DNA of 64,000 bases from Arthrobacter bambusae (GTDB lineage: Bacteria; Actinomycetota; Actinomycetes; Actinomycetales; Micrococcaceae). Below, one piece after another: positions 34,151 to 42,374 of the stretch (its first letter is position 1; each line of letters opens with the position of its first letter). The notes beneath the pieces were generated by a model. That model had not been told where the DNA came from and did not search any database. It saw only the letters and a program-made list of their open reading frames with translations. The position numbers were made by a program, and so were the translations under genes. The stretch covers positions 62,001 to 126,000 of the forward strand of contig NZ_JAHHZS010000008.1 in the NCBI RefSeq assembly GCF_022606295.1, read 5' to 3'.

Positions 34151-35251
34151 ATGGCCTACATCGAACAGCATTCAGCCGAACTTCCCACGCCTGTGCGGCT
34201 TGGCCTCATAGGCTCCGGCTGGATGGGAGCGTTCCACGGCGAAAGCATAGCCCGCAGGGTTCCCGGCGCGGTCCTTGCCGCCGTCGCCGATCCCAACGTG
34301 GACTCCGCCGCGTCCGTGGCTGCCCAGCTTGGTACGGCGAAAGTCACCGCAGACGCAGCCGACATCATGGCCGATCCGGAGATCGATGCTGTGATCATTG
34401 CCAGCCCGGCGCGCTTCCATGCTTCCCTGATCGCCCAGGCCGCGGCCGCGGGCAAACACGTGTTCTGCGAAAAGCCCGCGGGGCAGAGCCTCGAAGAGCT
34501 CGACGCCGCGCTCCTCGCCGTCGAAACGGCAGGGGTACATTTCCAGATCGGCTTCAACCGCCGCTACGCCACTGACTTCCAGGCCGCCAAGAAGGACCTG
34601 GCCGAAGGGATTGTGGGGGAGCCGCAGCTCTTGCGCTCGTTGACGAGGGATCCAGGCACCGGGAGCATCGGACACGCAGCCAGGATTCCGGCCTGGACGA
34701 TCTTCCTGGAAACCCTCATCCACGATTTCGACACGCTGAACTGGTTCAACGAAGGCGCCGAGCCGGTGGAGGTCTACGCCGTCGCGGATGCTTTGGTGGA
34801 ACCGGGCTTGCGTGACCAGGGATTCCTGGACACCGCCGTGGTCACTGTCCGCTACAGCAATGGAGCCTTGGCAGTGGCGGAAGCCAACTTCAGCGCTCTT
34901 TACGGCTACGACGTCCGGGGCGAAGTCTTCGGCTCCAAGGGCATGGTCCAGGCAGGACGGCCCACTGAAACGGCTGCCCTGAGATACACGGCAGAGGGCC
35001 TTTCGGCCGAAACCCCGAGGCTCAACGTGGAACTGTTCCGCGATGCCTACACTGACGAACTCGTGGACTTCACGGCGGCAGTCCGCGCGCGCCGCGATGG
35101 CACGCAGCCGCCGTCGGGCGCCTTCACCCTCACCCCAGGAGCTGCTGACGCGCGGCGCGCCTTGGCGATGGCGCTGGCGTGCATCGAATCGGTCCAGCGC
35201 GGCGGACCCGTGGAGGTACCTACCGTCTCGAGCAACAAGGCCGGTGTCTGA
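34151..35251 (+). CDS. Gfo/Idh/MocA oxidoreductase
   Basis: A 366-residue dehydrogenase. The N-terminal LGLIGSGWMGAFHGESIARRVPG is the NAD(P) site. CEKPAGQSLEELDAALLAVE carries the conserved Lys near residue 110, GFNRRYATDFQAAKKDL follows, and ETLIHDFDTLNWFNEG the catalytic His near 197. It resembles inositol 2-dehydrogenase paralogues annotated IdhA-type. It starts after GAAAGGA and overlaps the next gene by one base. It is the third dehydrogenase in this run. Confidence 0.88.
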   Translation: MAYIEQHSAELPTPVRLGLIGSGWMGAFHGESIARRVPGAVLAAVADPNVDSAASVAAQLGTAKVTADAADIMADPEIDAVIIASPARFHASLIAQAAAAGKHVFCEKPAGQSLEELDAALLAVETAGVHFQIGFNRRYATDFQAAKKDLAEGIVGEPQLLRSLTRDPGTGSIGHAARIPAWTIFLETLIHDFDTLNWFNEGAEPVEVYAVADALVEPGLRDQGFLDTAVVTVRYSNGALAVAEANFSALYGYDVRGEVFGSKGMVQAGRPTETAALRYTAEGLSAETPRLNVELFRDAYTDELVDFTAAVRARRDGTQPPSGAFTLTPGAADARRALAMALACIESVQRGGPVEVPTVSSNKAGV

Positions 35252-36069
35252 TGCGGCTCGCCGTGTGCGCCGAAATGGTCTTTACGGAGCTGCCGTTCAC
35301 CGAACGGGTACGCCGGATCCACGAGGCGGGATTCGACGTCGAACTCTGGGACTCGAGGAACAAGGACATTGCAGCACTCAGGTCGAGCGGCGCGGTCTTT
35401 TCCTCCATGACCGGATACACCTCGGGGAGCCTGGTTGACGCCGAAACCGCCGACGATGTGGTGAGGACCGCCAAAACGCTGATTCCGACCGCCTTGGAAC
35501 TCGGCGTCAGCCGCATGGTGGTGCACTCGGCCCAGCTCATCGACGGCAAAGCAGCCCGTCCCGTCTACCGGTCCAACGGCAGCATGTGGATCACGGGTGT
35601 CCGGACCTTGGAGCGCCTTGGCGCGCTCGGGGAAAAGCACGGACTGACGTTCTGCCTCGAAAACCTCAACACCGTGCTGGACCACCCCGGAATTCCGCTG
35701 GCGCGGGCCAAGGACACCCTCACGCTCGTGGAGGCGGCCGGACACCCCCATGTGAAGATGATGCTGGACCTGTACCACGCACAATTGGGGGAGGGGAACC
35801 TCATTGAGCTGGTCCGCACCGCCCTGCCGCATATCGGCGAGATCCAGGTGGCGGACGTCCCGGGCCGTTGCGAGCCCGGGACCGGCGAGATCAACTATCC
35901 GGCTGTTGCCCGTGCGCTCGCGGCTGCGGGCTACGAAGGCACCGTCGGCATGGAGGCATGGGCCAGAGGCGACGACATGGCGGCGCTTGAGGCGTTCCGC
36001 CGGGCGTTCACGGTTGAGGCCGAAGAGTCCCTGGACAGCTCAGCTTTTTCAACGGAGGTAGCACTATGA
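35251..36069 (+). CDS. Hydroxypyruvate-isomerase-like TIM-barrel protein
   Basis: A 272-residue TIM-barrel protein similar to hydroxypyruvate isomerase (Hyi/Gip) and other xylose-isomerase-like enzymes. MRLAVCAEMVFTELPFTERVRRIHEAGFDVELWD matches the family start. FCLENLNTVLDHPG, MLDLYHAQLGEGNLIEL and HIGEIQVADVPGRCEPGTGEINY provide the metal-binding Glu, Asp and His residues. ATG 35251 overlaps the preceding stop and the end overlaps the next gene (ATGA), so it is tightly coupled to two dehydrogenases. It may isomerise a ketose or inosose intermediate. Confidence 0.88.
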   Translation: MRLAVCAEMVFTELPFTERVRRIHEAGFDVELWDSRNKDIAALRSSGAVFSSMTGYTSGSLVDAETADDVVRTAKTLIPTALELGVSRMVVHSAQLIDGKAARPVYRSNGSMWITGVRTLERLGALGEKHGLTFCLENLNTVLDHPGIPLARAKDTLTLVEAAGHPHVKMMLDLYHAQLGEGNLIELVRTALPHIGEIQVADVPGRCEPGTGEINYPAVARALAAAGYEGTVGMEAWARGDDMAALEAFRRAFTVEAEESLDSSAFSTEVAL

Positions 36070-37097
36070 AGGACGTCGTTCTCGGGCTGGTTGGAGTAGG
36101 GCGGATCGGCGTGATGCACGCCAACAACATTGCAGCCCTCAACGGGGAACTGAATGCGCAGGGCATCAAGGTGCAGTTGCGGCTCACGGATGTGGCCGAA
36201 GAACATGCCCGTCGGATCGCGGCGGGGCTCGGCGCGCAATTCCTGCCCTCCGTAGAGGCCTTGATCGCGTCCGGAGCGGATGGGCTGGTCATCGCGACCG
36301 GAACGGGCACCCACCCGGAACTGATCCGCGCGGGAGTGGACGCCGGTATTCCGGTGTTCTGCGAGAAGCCCGTGGCCATGAATGTGGCCGAGTCGCTGCC
36401 TGTCCTGGAGCATATCCGTGCCAACGATGGTGTGGTGCAGATCGGCCACCAACGTCGCTTCGATGCCGGATACCTCGAGGCCAAGCGCGCCTACCAAGCC
36501 GGAGAACTCGGGTGGATCCACTCGCTGCGCGCCGTGACCTGCGATATGGCTCCGCCGCCCGTGGAGTTCCTGGCGACGTCCGGCGGGCTGTTCCGTGATT
36601 GCTCGGTCCACGACTTCGACATCCTGCGCTGGTTGACCGGCCGCGAAATCGTGGAGGTCTATGCCAAGGGTTCCAACAATGGCGATCCCGCCATCGGCGA
36701 AGTGGGCGATGTGGACACCGCCTTGGCTCTGATCACGTTCGACGACGGGACCGTTGGCACCGTGTCGGCAACGCGTTACAACGGGGCTGGACACGACGTC
36801 CGACTCGAAATCCAAGGCTCGAAGCATTCCCTCATGGTTGGCCTGGACGAGCAGACAGCCATGGAATCAGCCGAGACCGGCGTAGCGTTCCCGTCCGGAG
36901 AACCTCACAAGACCTTCGCCGAACGCTTCGACCAGGCCTATCGTTCTGAAATGGCAGCCTTCGTTGAACTGGTCCTGGGCCAACGGGAGAACCCGTGCAC
37001 TCCGGAGGACGCCGTCGCGGCTTCCCGGGTGGCGGATGCGGCGCAGGAGTCGCTCGCGAGCGGGGTCCCGGTCAGAGTGGCACTCGTGACGGCCTAG
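36066..37097 (+). CDS. Gfo/Idh/MocA oxidoreductase
   Basis: A 343-residue dehydrogenase. VLGLVGVGRIGVMHANNIAALNGEL is the Rossmann start, CEKPVAMN carries the conserved Lys near residue 101, IGHQRRFDAGYLEAKRAY follows, and SGGLFRDCSVHDFDILRWLTGRE places the catalytic region near 177-190. It is close to the myo-inositol 2-dehydrogenase group and may act on a different isomer such as scyllo- or D-chiro-inositol. It is last in the operon; a hairpin repeat lies 21 bases downstream. Confidence 0.88.
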   Translation: MKDVVLGLVGVGRIGVMHANNIAALNGELNAQGIKVQLRLTDVAEEHARRIAAGLGAQFLPSVEALIASGADGLVIATGTGTHPELIRAGVDAGIPVFCEKPVAMNVAESLPVLEHIRANDGVVQIGHQRRFDAGYLEAKRAYQAGELGWIHSLRAVTCDMAPPPVEFLATSGGLFRDCSVHDFDILRWLTGREIVEVYAKGSNNGDPAIGEVGDVDTALALITFDDGTVGTVSATRYNGAGHDVRLEIQGSKHSLMVGLDEQTAMESAETGVAFPSGEPHKTFAERFDQAYRSEMAAFVELVLGQRENPCTPEDAVAASRVADAAQESLASGVPVRVALVTA

Positions 37098-37118
37098 GCC
37101 AGTTAGGCGGTTCCAGGC

Positions 37119-37184
37119 CCCAACTGACTCGCAGTTGTTGTCGTTTTGGAGGCCCAGAACGACAACAACTGCTAGTCAGTTGGG
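37119..37184. repeat. Dispersed CAACTGACTCGCA hairpin element (copy 2)
   Basis: The second copy has arms CCCAACTGACTCGC and GCTAGTCAGTTGGG, with inner arms GTTGTTGTCGTT and AACGACAACAAC. It sits between convergent stops of a dehydrogenase gene and iolB and could serve as a bidirectional terminator. Confidence 0.85.
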
Positions 37185-37196
37185 TGTGGGAACTCC

Positions 37197-38090
37197 TTAG
37201 GCGCCGAACGGCAAGCGGGGGTCGATGTCCTGTCCGTCCCAGCTCTGCCGTACCCACCCGTGGTGGGGGTCGTCGCTGATGAGCCATTCGCGCACGGGCC
37301 CCGGGCCGGCCATGACGTTCAGGTAGTACAAGTCGTAGCCGGGAGCGGCCATGGCGGGGCCGTGCCAGCCATAGGGAACAAGAACGACGTCGCCGGTCCG
37401 AACCTCCGCGGCAACGTCGATCGGGCGCTCATCGGAGGCGTAGACGCGCTGGTAGCCGATCGCGTCGGCGTCAGCAGGAGCACCGGAGGGGTCGGCCACG
37501 CGGGTCTCGAAGTAGTAGATCTCCTCAAGCTGCGTTTCGCCGTCCTTTTCCTCGTCATGCTTATGCGGGGGATAGGAAGACCAGTTGCCCGCGGGCGTGA
37601 GCACTTCGCAGACGATGAAACGGTCGGCCTCGAGGGCGGCGGGAGTACCGAAGTTATGGACCTGGCGCGAACAGTTGCCTGCTCCGCGCAGCTCAACGGG
37701 GGTCTCCGCGGCGGTCACCAGCCTAGTGGGGTATGACGCGTTGGCCGGGGCGGTCGCGACGGCGACGCGGCCGCCGTCGGGCGAGCTGATGGTGACAGCG
37801 GCGTTCGTGCCGGAATACAGGACATCGCTGGGGCCGTGGAAAACCGACGCCCGCCCCGCAAGGGGGTAGTCGACGTCGTCGACCGTCACTGTGAAGGCGC
37901 CGTTGAGCGGCACAACGATCCGTTCTTCTGCTGCGGCGGGAAGCTCGACGGCGGCGCCCGCGACGAGCGTGGCGACCTTAAGCCCGGTGTGGGCCCAACC
38001 GTCCACGGCCAACGCGGAATCGGAGGTTCCGAGAGAGATGTCCCAATCGCCGTCGTTGGCGGTTCCCAGTGGATAGACCCAGTTGGCCAT
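37197..38090 (-). CDS. iolB: 5-deoxy-glucuronate isomerase
   Basis: A 297-residue double-cupin enzyme converting 5-deoxy-glucuronate to 5-dehydro-2-deoxy-gluconate, the step between IolD and IolC. The metal-site motif SSYPPHKHDEEKDGETQLEEIYYF (about residues 170-192) is characteristic. RTGDVVLVPYGWHGPAMAAPGYDLYYLNVMAGPG is the second signature and DDPHHGWVR ends the family region. Unusually it is not in the main iol operon but directly downstream (17 bases) of the GntR regulator on the opposite strand. Confidence 0.95.
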   Translation of the reverse strand: MANWVYPLGTANDGDWDISLGTSDSALAVDGWAHTGLKVATLVAGAAVELPAAAEERIVVPLNGAFTVTVDDVDYPLAGRASVFHGPSDVLYSGTNAAVTISSPDGGRVAVATAPANASYPTRLVTAAETPVELRGAGNCSRQVHNFGTPAALEADRFIVCEVLTPAGNWSSYPPHKHDEEKDGETQLEEIYYFETRVADPSGAPADADAIGYQRVYASDERPIDVAAEVRTGDVVLVPYGWHGPAMAAPGYDLYYLNVMAGPGPVREWLISDDPHHGWVRQSWDGQDIDPRLPFGA

Positions 38091-38107
38091 GAAGTTATGT
38101 CCTTGCG

Positions 38108-38848
38108 TTAGCGCTGTACGAGTGTCATTTCAAAGCTGTAGGAATCGGCCCGATAGACGTGGTGGCCGGTCTCGACCATGCGTCCGGTGTCGTCGACGGC
38201 TGTGCGCTCCATGGTGACCAAAGCCGAGCCGACCTCCGCCTCCAAGAGCGGCGCCTGGTAGTCGTTGGCGATCATGGCGCCGATCCGCTGCGAGGCGAGG
38301 CGGAAGTTGACCCCGCCGCGGCGGAGGATGGCGTAGAGGCCTTCTGCCTGGAGCATGGATTCGTCCATGGAGGTTATGTCGTCGCGGACCCAGTTCTCCA
38401 TGAGCGCCAGCGGCTTACCGCCCACTTTGCGCAGGCGGGTGAAGTGGTAGACCTTGGAACCGGCCGGAAGCTGGAGTGCGGTCAGCGTGGCTGCGTCGGC
38501 TTCCATGTGCGAGAAGCTGAGGACCTGCGTTGTGGGCTTCTTGCCGTTGTTGGTCAGGTCGTCGTACAGGCTGGAGAGTTCCAGGGGCCGGCGGACCTGG
38601 CTCGACACCACCTGCGTGCCGACGCCGCGCTTGCGGACCAACAGGCCCGAACGGACAAGCTCGTCCATCGCCTTGCGCATCGTGGGCCGGGACAGGTTCA
38701 GCTGGGCGGCGAGGTCAATCTCGTTGTCCAAACGGCTTCCGGGCTCCAACACTCCGCTGTGGATGGCGGCCTCGATGCCCTGGACCACCTGATGGTACAA
38801 AGGCACAGGGGAAGAACGGTCGATAGTGAGGCCAAGTTGATTCGCCAT
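38108..38848 (-). CDS. iolR: GntR-family regulator (HutC/UTRA), probable IolR
   Basis: A 246-residue regulator. The winged HTH is at residues 12-78 (PLYHQVVQGIEAAIHSGVLEPGSRL, LAAQLNLSRPTMRKAMDELVRSGLLVRKRGVGTQV). The UTRA effector domain runs from about 90 to 240. The ATG at 38848 has GAGGGAGC upstream. It forms an operon with iolB and its promoter carries a TGTCCTATCA box of the kind found at iolC, the ABC importer and the LacI gene. By analogy with the GntR regulator IolR of Corynebacterium glutamicum, I infer that it represses the inositol genes and itself. Confidence 0.8.
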   Translation of the reverse strand: MANQLGLTIDRSSPVPLYHQVVQGIEAAIHSGVLEPGSRLDNEIDLAAQLNLSRPTMRKAMDELVRSGLLVRKRGVGTQVVSSQVRRPLELSSLYDDLTNNGKKPTTQVLSFSHMEADAATLTALQLPAGSKVYHFTRLRKVGGKPLALMENWVRDDITSMDESMLQAEGLYAILRRGGVNFRLASQRIGAMIANDYQAPLLEAEVGSALVTMERTAVDDTGRMVETGHHVYRADSYSFEMTLVQR

Positions 38849-38911
38849 TGCATGCTCCCTCGCATTCCGGGACTGTCCCGGAAGTTGCAAGCATGTCCGC
38901 TCATGTTCGCT

Positions 38912-38962
38912 TGATAGGACATACTGCTTTACTGATGATAGCAGGAGCATTGCGCGGGTCAA
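38912..38962 (-). promoter_or_regulatory. iolR-iolB promoter with downstream IolR box
   Basis: On the minus strand TTGACC (38957-38962), a 16-base spacer and TATCAT (38935-38940) form a strong promoter. TGTCCTATCA (38912-38921, minus) lies just downstream near the start point, a classic position for autorepression. Confidence 0.65.
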
Positions 38963-39096
38963 GGGTGCCTGAGGTGCGTTTATCGTGCCTTGTCACAGGT
39001 TTTGTAGGGACATGTCCAGACATCAGGACGAGGCATCAATTGCCTCAGCCGCGGGTGGGTCTTTCTGCGTCCGGTGCCATCCGGCGTCGGGCGCTT

Positions 39097-39546
39097 TCAG
39101 CGGCGGAGTCGGGCGCTGCTGCGTTGACGGACGTAGCCGACGGCGGCAAGCACCGCGCCCAGTCCCTCGGCGGCCGCGCTGAGGGTCTTCTCGAAAAACC
39201 ATACGGGCTCGTACATGGACGGGAGCGGACCGATGGCCGGTATGTCGACATATCGGTAGAGGAGGACGGCTATGAAGGCGCTTCCAGCAACTACCACCGC
39301 GGCCGCGTAGGCCGGCCGGTTGCCGCGGATCAGGACATACAGGCCGACGAGGATTGCAACAGCGGCCTCGATCCGAAACAGGTTGCCTTCCCCGATTCCA
39401 CCAGGCGCACCCAATTGGTAGCCGGAGGCCAGATCGAGGTGCACTACAGCGTCGATGCCCAGGGCTGCCGCTATAAGCAGTCGCAGCAGGATGTCCCTCG
39501 GCCTGCGGTTCATCGGCTTGCGGCGGGCCGCTTCACGGGTGCTCAC
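39097..39546 (-). CDS. Small membrane protein coupled to a cupredoxin
   Basis: A 149-residue protein with four predicted membrane helices (near residues 20-38, 52-68, 75-98 and 118-138) and a basic N terminus and C terminus. LLIAAALGIDAVVHLDLASGYQ with His and Asp in the first helix and RIEAAVAILVGLYVLI in the second are notable. I do not recognise a named family. It starts at a GTG overlapping the cupredoxin stop (GTGA), so the two proteins are made together; it might anchor or assist the copper protein. Confidence 0.75.
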   Translation of the reverse strand: MSTREAARRKPMNRRPRDILLRLLIAAALGIDAVVHLDLASGYQLGAPGGIGEGNLFRIEAAVAILVGLYVLIRGNRPAYAAAVVVAGSAFIAVLLYRYVDIPAIGPLPSMYEPVWFFEKTLSAAAEGLGAVLAAVGYVRQRSSARLRR

Positions 39547-39947
39547 TTTACGACCAGCGTTCCGTGCATGTTCGAGTGATAGGCGCAGTGGTAAGGGTAG
39601 CTGCCCGGTGTGGTGGGCGCCGTGAACTGCGCTGTCCCGCCCCCGCCATCGATGGCAGCGTCGAACGACTTTCCATCGTCCGAGGTGACCGTGTGGGCCT
39701 GGGCGTCCTCGTCCTTCACGGTGATTTTGGCCCCCGGGCTGACCGACACGGGTCCTTGGTAGCCGAAGTCCTTGATGGTAATGGTGAGCGATGGGGAGGT
39801 CCCGGAAGGCGGAGCAGTCGAGGAGGCGGCAGAAGGCGGGCTTGACGATGCGCCCTGGTAACCAGTTCCGGATGCCCCGCAACCGCCCACGGCGATCAGG
39901 GCGGCCGCTCCAACGATGACCATCATGGCCTTGGGGTTGTTCCTCAT
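39543..39947 (-). CDS. Cupredoxin (blue copper) lipoprotein
   Basis: A 134-residue secreted lipoprotein. The signal MRNNPKAMMVIVGAAALIAVGGC ends in a lipobox with Cys near residue 23. A serine/proline linker (about 30-55) leads to a plastocyanin-like domain: TITIKDFGYQGPVSVSPGAKITVKDEDAQAHTVTSDDG supplies the first His ligand. YPYHCAYHSNMHGTLVV supplies the Cys, second His and Met. It should bind one type-1 copper and carry electrons, or handle copper, on the outer face of the membrane. It is translationally coupled to a small membrane protein. Confidence 0.9.
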   Translation of the reverse strand: MRNNPKAMMVIVGAAALIAVGGCGASGTGYQGASSSPPSAASSTAPPSGTSPSLTITIKDFGYQGPVSVSPGAKITVKDEDAQAHTVTSDDGKSFDAAIDGGGGTAQFTAPTTPGSYPYHCAYHSNMHGTLVVK

Positions 39948-40075
39948 GATTGGTTCCCCGCTCCTCGTGTCCGGTGGCGCGAATGTGCTTGCCACATTGA
40001 TGAGACGAATTCCGGAGCGGTCAGGTTCACGGGAACTAGTACTTTGCTTGCCGCCGGCGGAGGCGGCCCGCTCGG

Positions 40076-40855
40076 TCACCCCACCGGACGCAGCGTCCTG
40101 CAGACCTCCACGAAAGCCTTGAACGGGGCGAGCCGTTCCTCCTCAGGCAGCTGCGAGGCCTCGGGATGCCATTGCACGGATGCCACCCAGCGCTGCGGAT
40201 CCTCGAGGGCCTCCACTGTCCCGTCCTCTGCGACCGCCGTCACCACCAGGCCATCGCCTACCCGTGCCACGGCCTGGTGATGTCCCGAAGCGATCCGCAC
40301 CGAGTCGCGCGAGCCATAGAGCCCGGCCACCTTGGAATCCGGTGAAAGTTCGACGTCGTGCCACGCCCAGGCGCTGAGCCCACCGTCCGCCGTGGTCACG
40401 CCGTTGTGTTCCACCGCAGACGGGTACATGTCCTGGATCAGCGTCCCGCCATAGACAACGTTGAGGAGCTGATGGCCGCGGCAGATGCCAAGGGTGGGCA
40501 AACCGGCGTCGAGCGATCCACGGGCGACCGCCAAGTCCAGGCGATCCTGGTCGGGGTTCACGTCATAGCAGGCGTCGGTCGCTTCTTCCCCGTAGAGTCG
40601 CGGATCCAGGTCCCCACCGCCGGGCAGCAGGACCCCGTTGAGGGATCGGAGTTCGGCGGCCAGCGGACCTGCTTCGTCGGTGAAGGAAGCGTCCAGCAGC
40701 ACAGGCTCCGCACCGGCGTCGCGCATTAGTTCGACGATGAAGTCGAAGAGTTCATTCGCCTCGACCACGCGGGCATCCGCGCTTTCGGAACTGCTGAGGC
40801 GGACAGGAATGCCGATCCGGGGCCTTAAGCTTCTTTGCTGTTCGGAAGTCTGCAT
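40076..40855 (-). CDS. Class I glutamine amidotransferase-like hydrolase (peptidase C26)
   Basis: A 259-residue gamma-glutamyl hydrolase-type enzyme like PuuD, which hydrolyses gamma-glutamyl-GABA or related amides. LLPGGGDLDPRLYG (about residues 75-88), the nucleophile Cys in GICRGHQLLNVVYGG near 118 and the catalytic His/Glu in QWHPEAS near 226 are all present. Conserved sequence begins at RPRIGIPVRL, so I placed the start at ATG 40855, although GGAGG lies too close to it. It is divergent from a LOG-like gene. The substrate is uncertain. Confidence 0.88.
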   Translation of the reverse strand: MQTSEQQRSLRPRIGIPVRLSSSESADARVVEANELFDFIVELMRDAGAEPVLLDASFTDEAGPLAAELRSLNGVLLPGGGDLDPRLYGEEATDACYDVNPDQDRLDLAVARGSLDAGLPTLGICRGHQLLNVVYGGTLIQDMYPSAVEHNGVTTADGGLSAWAWHDVELSPDSKVAGLYGSRDSVRIASGHHQAVARVGDGLVVTAVAEDGTVEALEDPQRWVASVQWHPEASQLPEEERLAPFKAFVEVCRTLRPVG

Positions 40856-40918
40856 CCTCCATGATGCACTGGCCGGTCGACTCCTGCGCAACGGGAACCG
40901 CGGGCTTACGCTGATGCC

Positions 40919-42052
40919 ATGAATCCGTCCCGCGCCCTGACTCCCAGTCCCCGCACGCTCGACATTGAGAGCGTGGCCCATTTCGACAAACTGCTGAGCT
41001 CGGGTGCCGCAACGATGCACGGATGGCACGCCCAGTCGCTGGACCTGCGGGGCCGACGAGCGGACCTCGAGAGGCTGGATCCGCAAGGCGCCATCTTCCT
41101 GGGCTGTACCTTCGACGACGGCGTGGAGGACTCCCTGCGCAGCCGCGGCGCCCTCATCTTTCCGAAACTCCGCGGAGTGCCCTTCAACCCGTACCGGGGC
41201 AGCCTCTATAGCGCCGCCGAACTGTACGAGGACATTGACTCCACGGAGTACGAAGCAACCCTGGACGCGCAGGTCTATCACTGGAGCATCATGCCGGGGC
41301 AGCGGACCAGCCTGGATGCCACCCTCGCCGCCGCGCTGCACGACCACGCGATCGGGGATGCGCTGGACGAGCTCCTGGGCAACGGGGATTTCGCGGGGAC
41401 CAAGGTCGTGGGAGTCATGGGCGGGCACGCCGCACAACGCGGAACCACGGACTTTTACGACGCCGCGCGGCTGGGTCGGCTCCTGGCTCTGTCGGGCTTC
41501 ACGGTAGCCACGGGGGGAGGACCGGGTGCCATGGAAGCCGCCAATTTGGGCGCCTACTTGAGCGGCCTGCCCGACGCCGACTTCACCGTCGCGCTGCAAT
41601 CGCTCGCGGCGGTGCCGGGTTTCCGCCCCTCGGTGACGGCGTGGGCGCGGGCGGCGGCCGCCGTCGTCGGGCAACATCCGAGCGGAACGACGTCGCTGGG
41701 CATCCCCACCTGGTTTTACGGGCACGAGCCGCCCAACCTCTTCGCCACACACATCGCCAAGTACTTCGCCAACTCCGTGCGGGAGGCGATCCTGCTGGAG
41801 CTATGCAACGGCGGGATCGTCTTCCTTCCGGGCTCCGCCGGCACCGTGCAGGAAATCTTCCAGGATGCGTGCGAGAACTTCTACGGCGCCCCGGAAACCG
41901 TCACGCCCATGGTGCTCGTAGGTCGCGACCATTGGGAGCGCAAGTATCCAGCGTGGCCCATGTTGCAGAGCCTTGCCGCCGGGAAAGTGATGGAGGGCCG
42001 GATCTTCCTGGTGGACAGCGTCGAGGAAGCACTCGCCGTCGTCGCGGGCTAG
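40919..42052 (+). CDS. LOG-like Rossmann-fold nucleotide-binding protein
   Basis: A 377-residue protein whose C-terminal half matches the SLOG/LOG (lysine decarboxylase-like) fold. VVGVMGGHAAQRGTTDFY opens the domain near residue 160. ATGGGPGAMEAANLGAY near 200 and LPGSAGTVQEIFQDACENFY near 305 correspond to the GGGxGxMxxx and PGGxGTxxE motifs of cytokinin-activating phosphoribohydrolases. The first 155 residues are an extra domain that I do not recognise (IFLGCTFDDGVEDSLRSRGA). It may hydrolyse nucleoside monophosphates or bind nucleotides. Confidence 0.75.
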   Translation: MNPSRALTPSPRTLDIESVAHFDKLLSSGAATMHGWHAQSLDLRGRRADLERLDPQGAIFLGCTFDDGVEDSLRSRGALIFPKLRGVPFNPYRGSLYSAAELYEDIDSTEYEATLDAQVYHWSIMPGQRTSLDATLAAALHDHAIGDALDELLGNGDFAGTKVVGVMGGHAAQRGTTDFYDAARLGRLLALSGFTVATGGGPGAMEAANLGAYLSGLPDADFTVALQSLAAVPGFRPSVTAWARAAAAVVGQHPSGTTSLGIPTWFYGHEPPNLFATHIAKYFANSVREAILLELCNGGIVFLPGSAGTVQEIFQDACENFYGAPETVTPMVLVGRDHWERKYPAWPMLQSLAAGKVMEGRIFLVDSVEEALAVVAG

Positions 42053-42063
42053 GCGCCTCACAC

Positions 42064-42334
42064 GGGACATGCCCAGCCTTGGCTCGCCGTCCCGCCCCGG
42101 CACTTAGGGACATGTCCAGCCCTGGCTTGGCGTCCCGACCCCGCACTTAGGGACATGTCCAGCCCTGGCCTGGAACATTGGGCATATTGCGAATATGCCC
42201 GTCTTTGGACTTCAGGGCTGGACATGTCCCTATCGGCGAAAGCATTATGCCCGCTGCTGAGCCCTAGGGCTGGGCATGTCCCTTGGCCGGTTGGTGGACA
42301 TGTCCATTGCGTGACTTCAGAGCGGGGCATGTCC
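42064..42334. repeat. GGACATG-type repeats: 43-bp tandem plus inverted copies
   Basis: The 322-base gap after the LOG-like gene contains no gene but many copies of one element. GGGACATG(C/T)CCAGCC starts at 42064, 42107 and 42150, exactly 43 bases apart. Opposite-orientation copies (GGCTGG(A/G)CATGTCCC) lie at about 42215-42231 and 42267-42281, and shorter cores near 42296 and 42324. GGGGATGCCGG is also repeated at about 42345-42375. The pattern is REP-like rather than CRISPR, with no unique spacers. Confidence 0.8.
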
Positions 42335-42374
42335 GGTGCGATGCGGGGATGCCGGGCTAGTGTGGGGATGCCGG

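Noticed and set aside
39013..39022. TGTCCAGACA as another IolR box
   Set aside because: It falls within a GGGACATGTCC repeat-family copy, about 50 bases upstream of the iolR -35 and downstream of the cupredoxin operon, so the match is probably coincidental.
42064..42334. Possible CRISPR array
   Set aside because: The repeated units are GGACATG palindromes in both orientations with similar, not unique, intervening sequence, and no cas gene is nearby.
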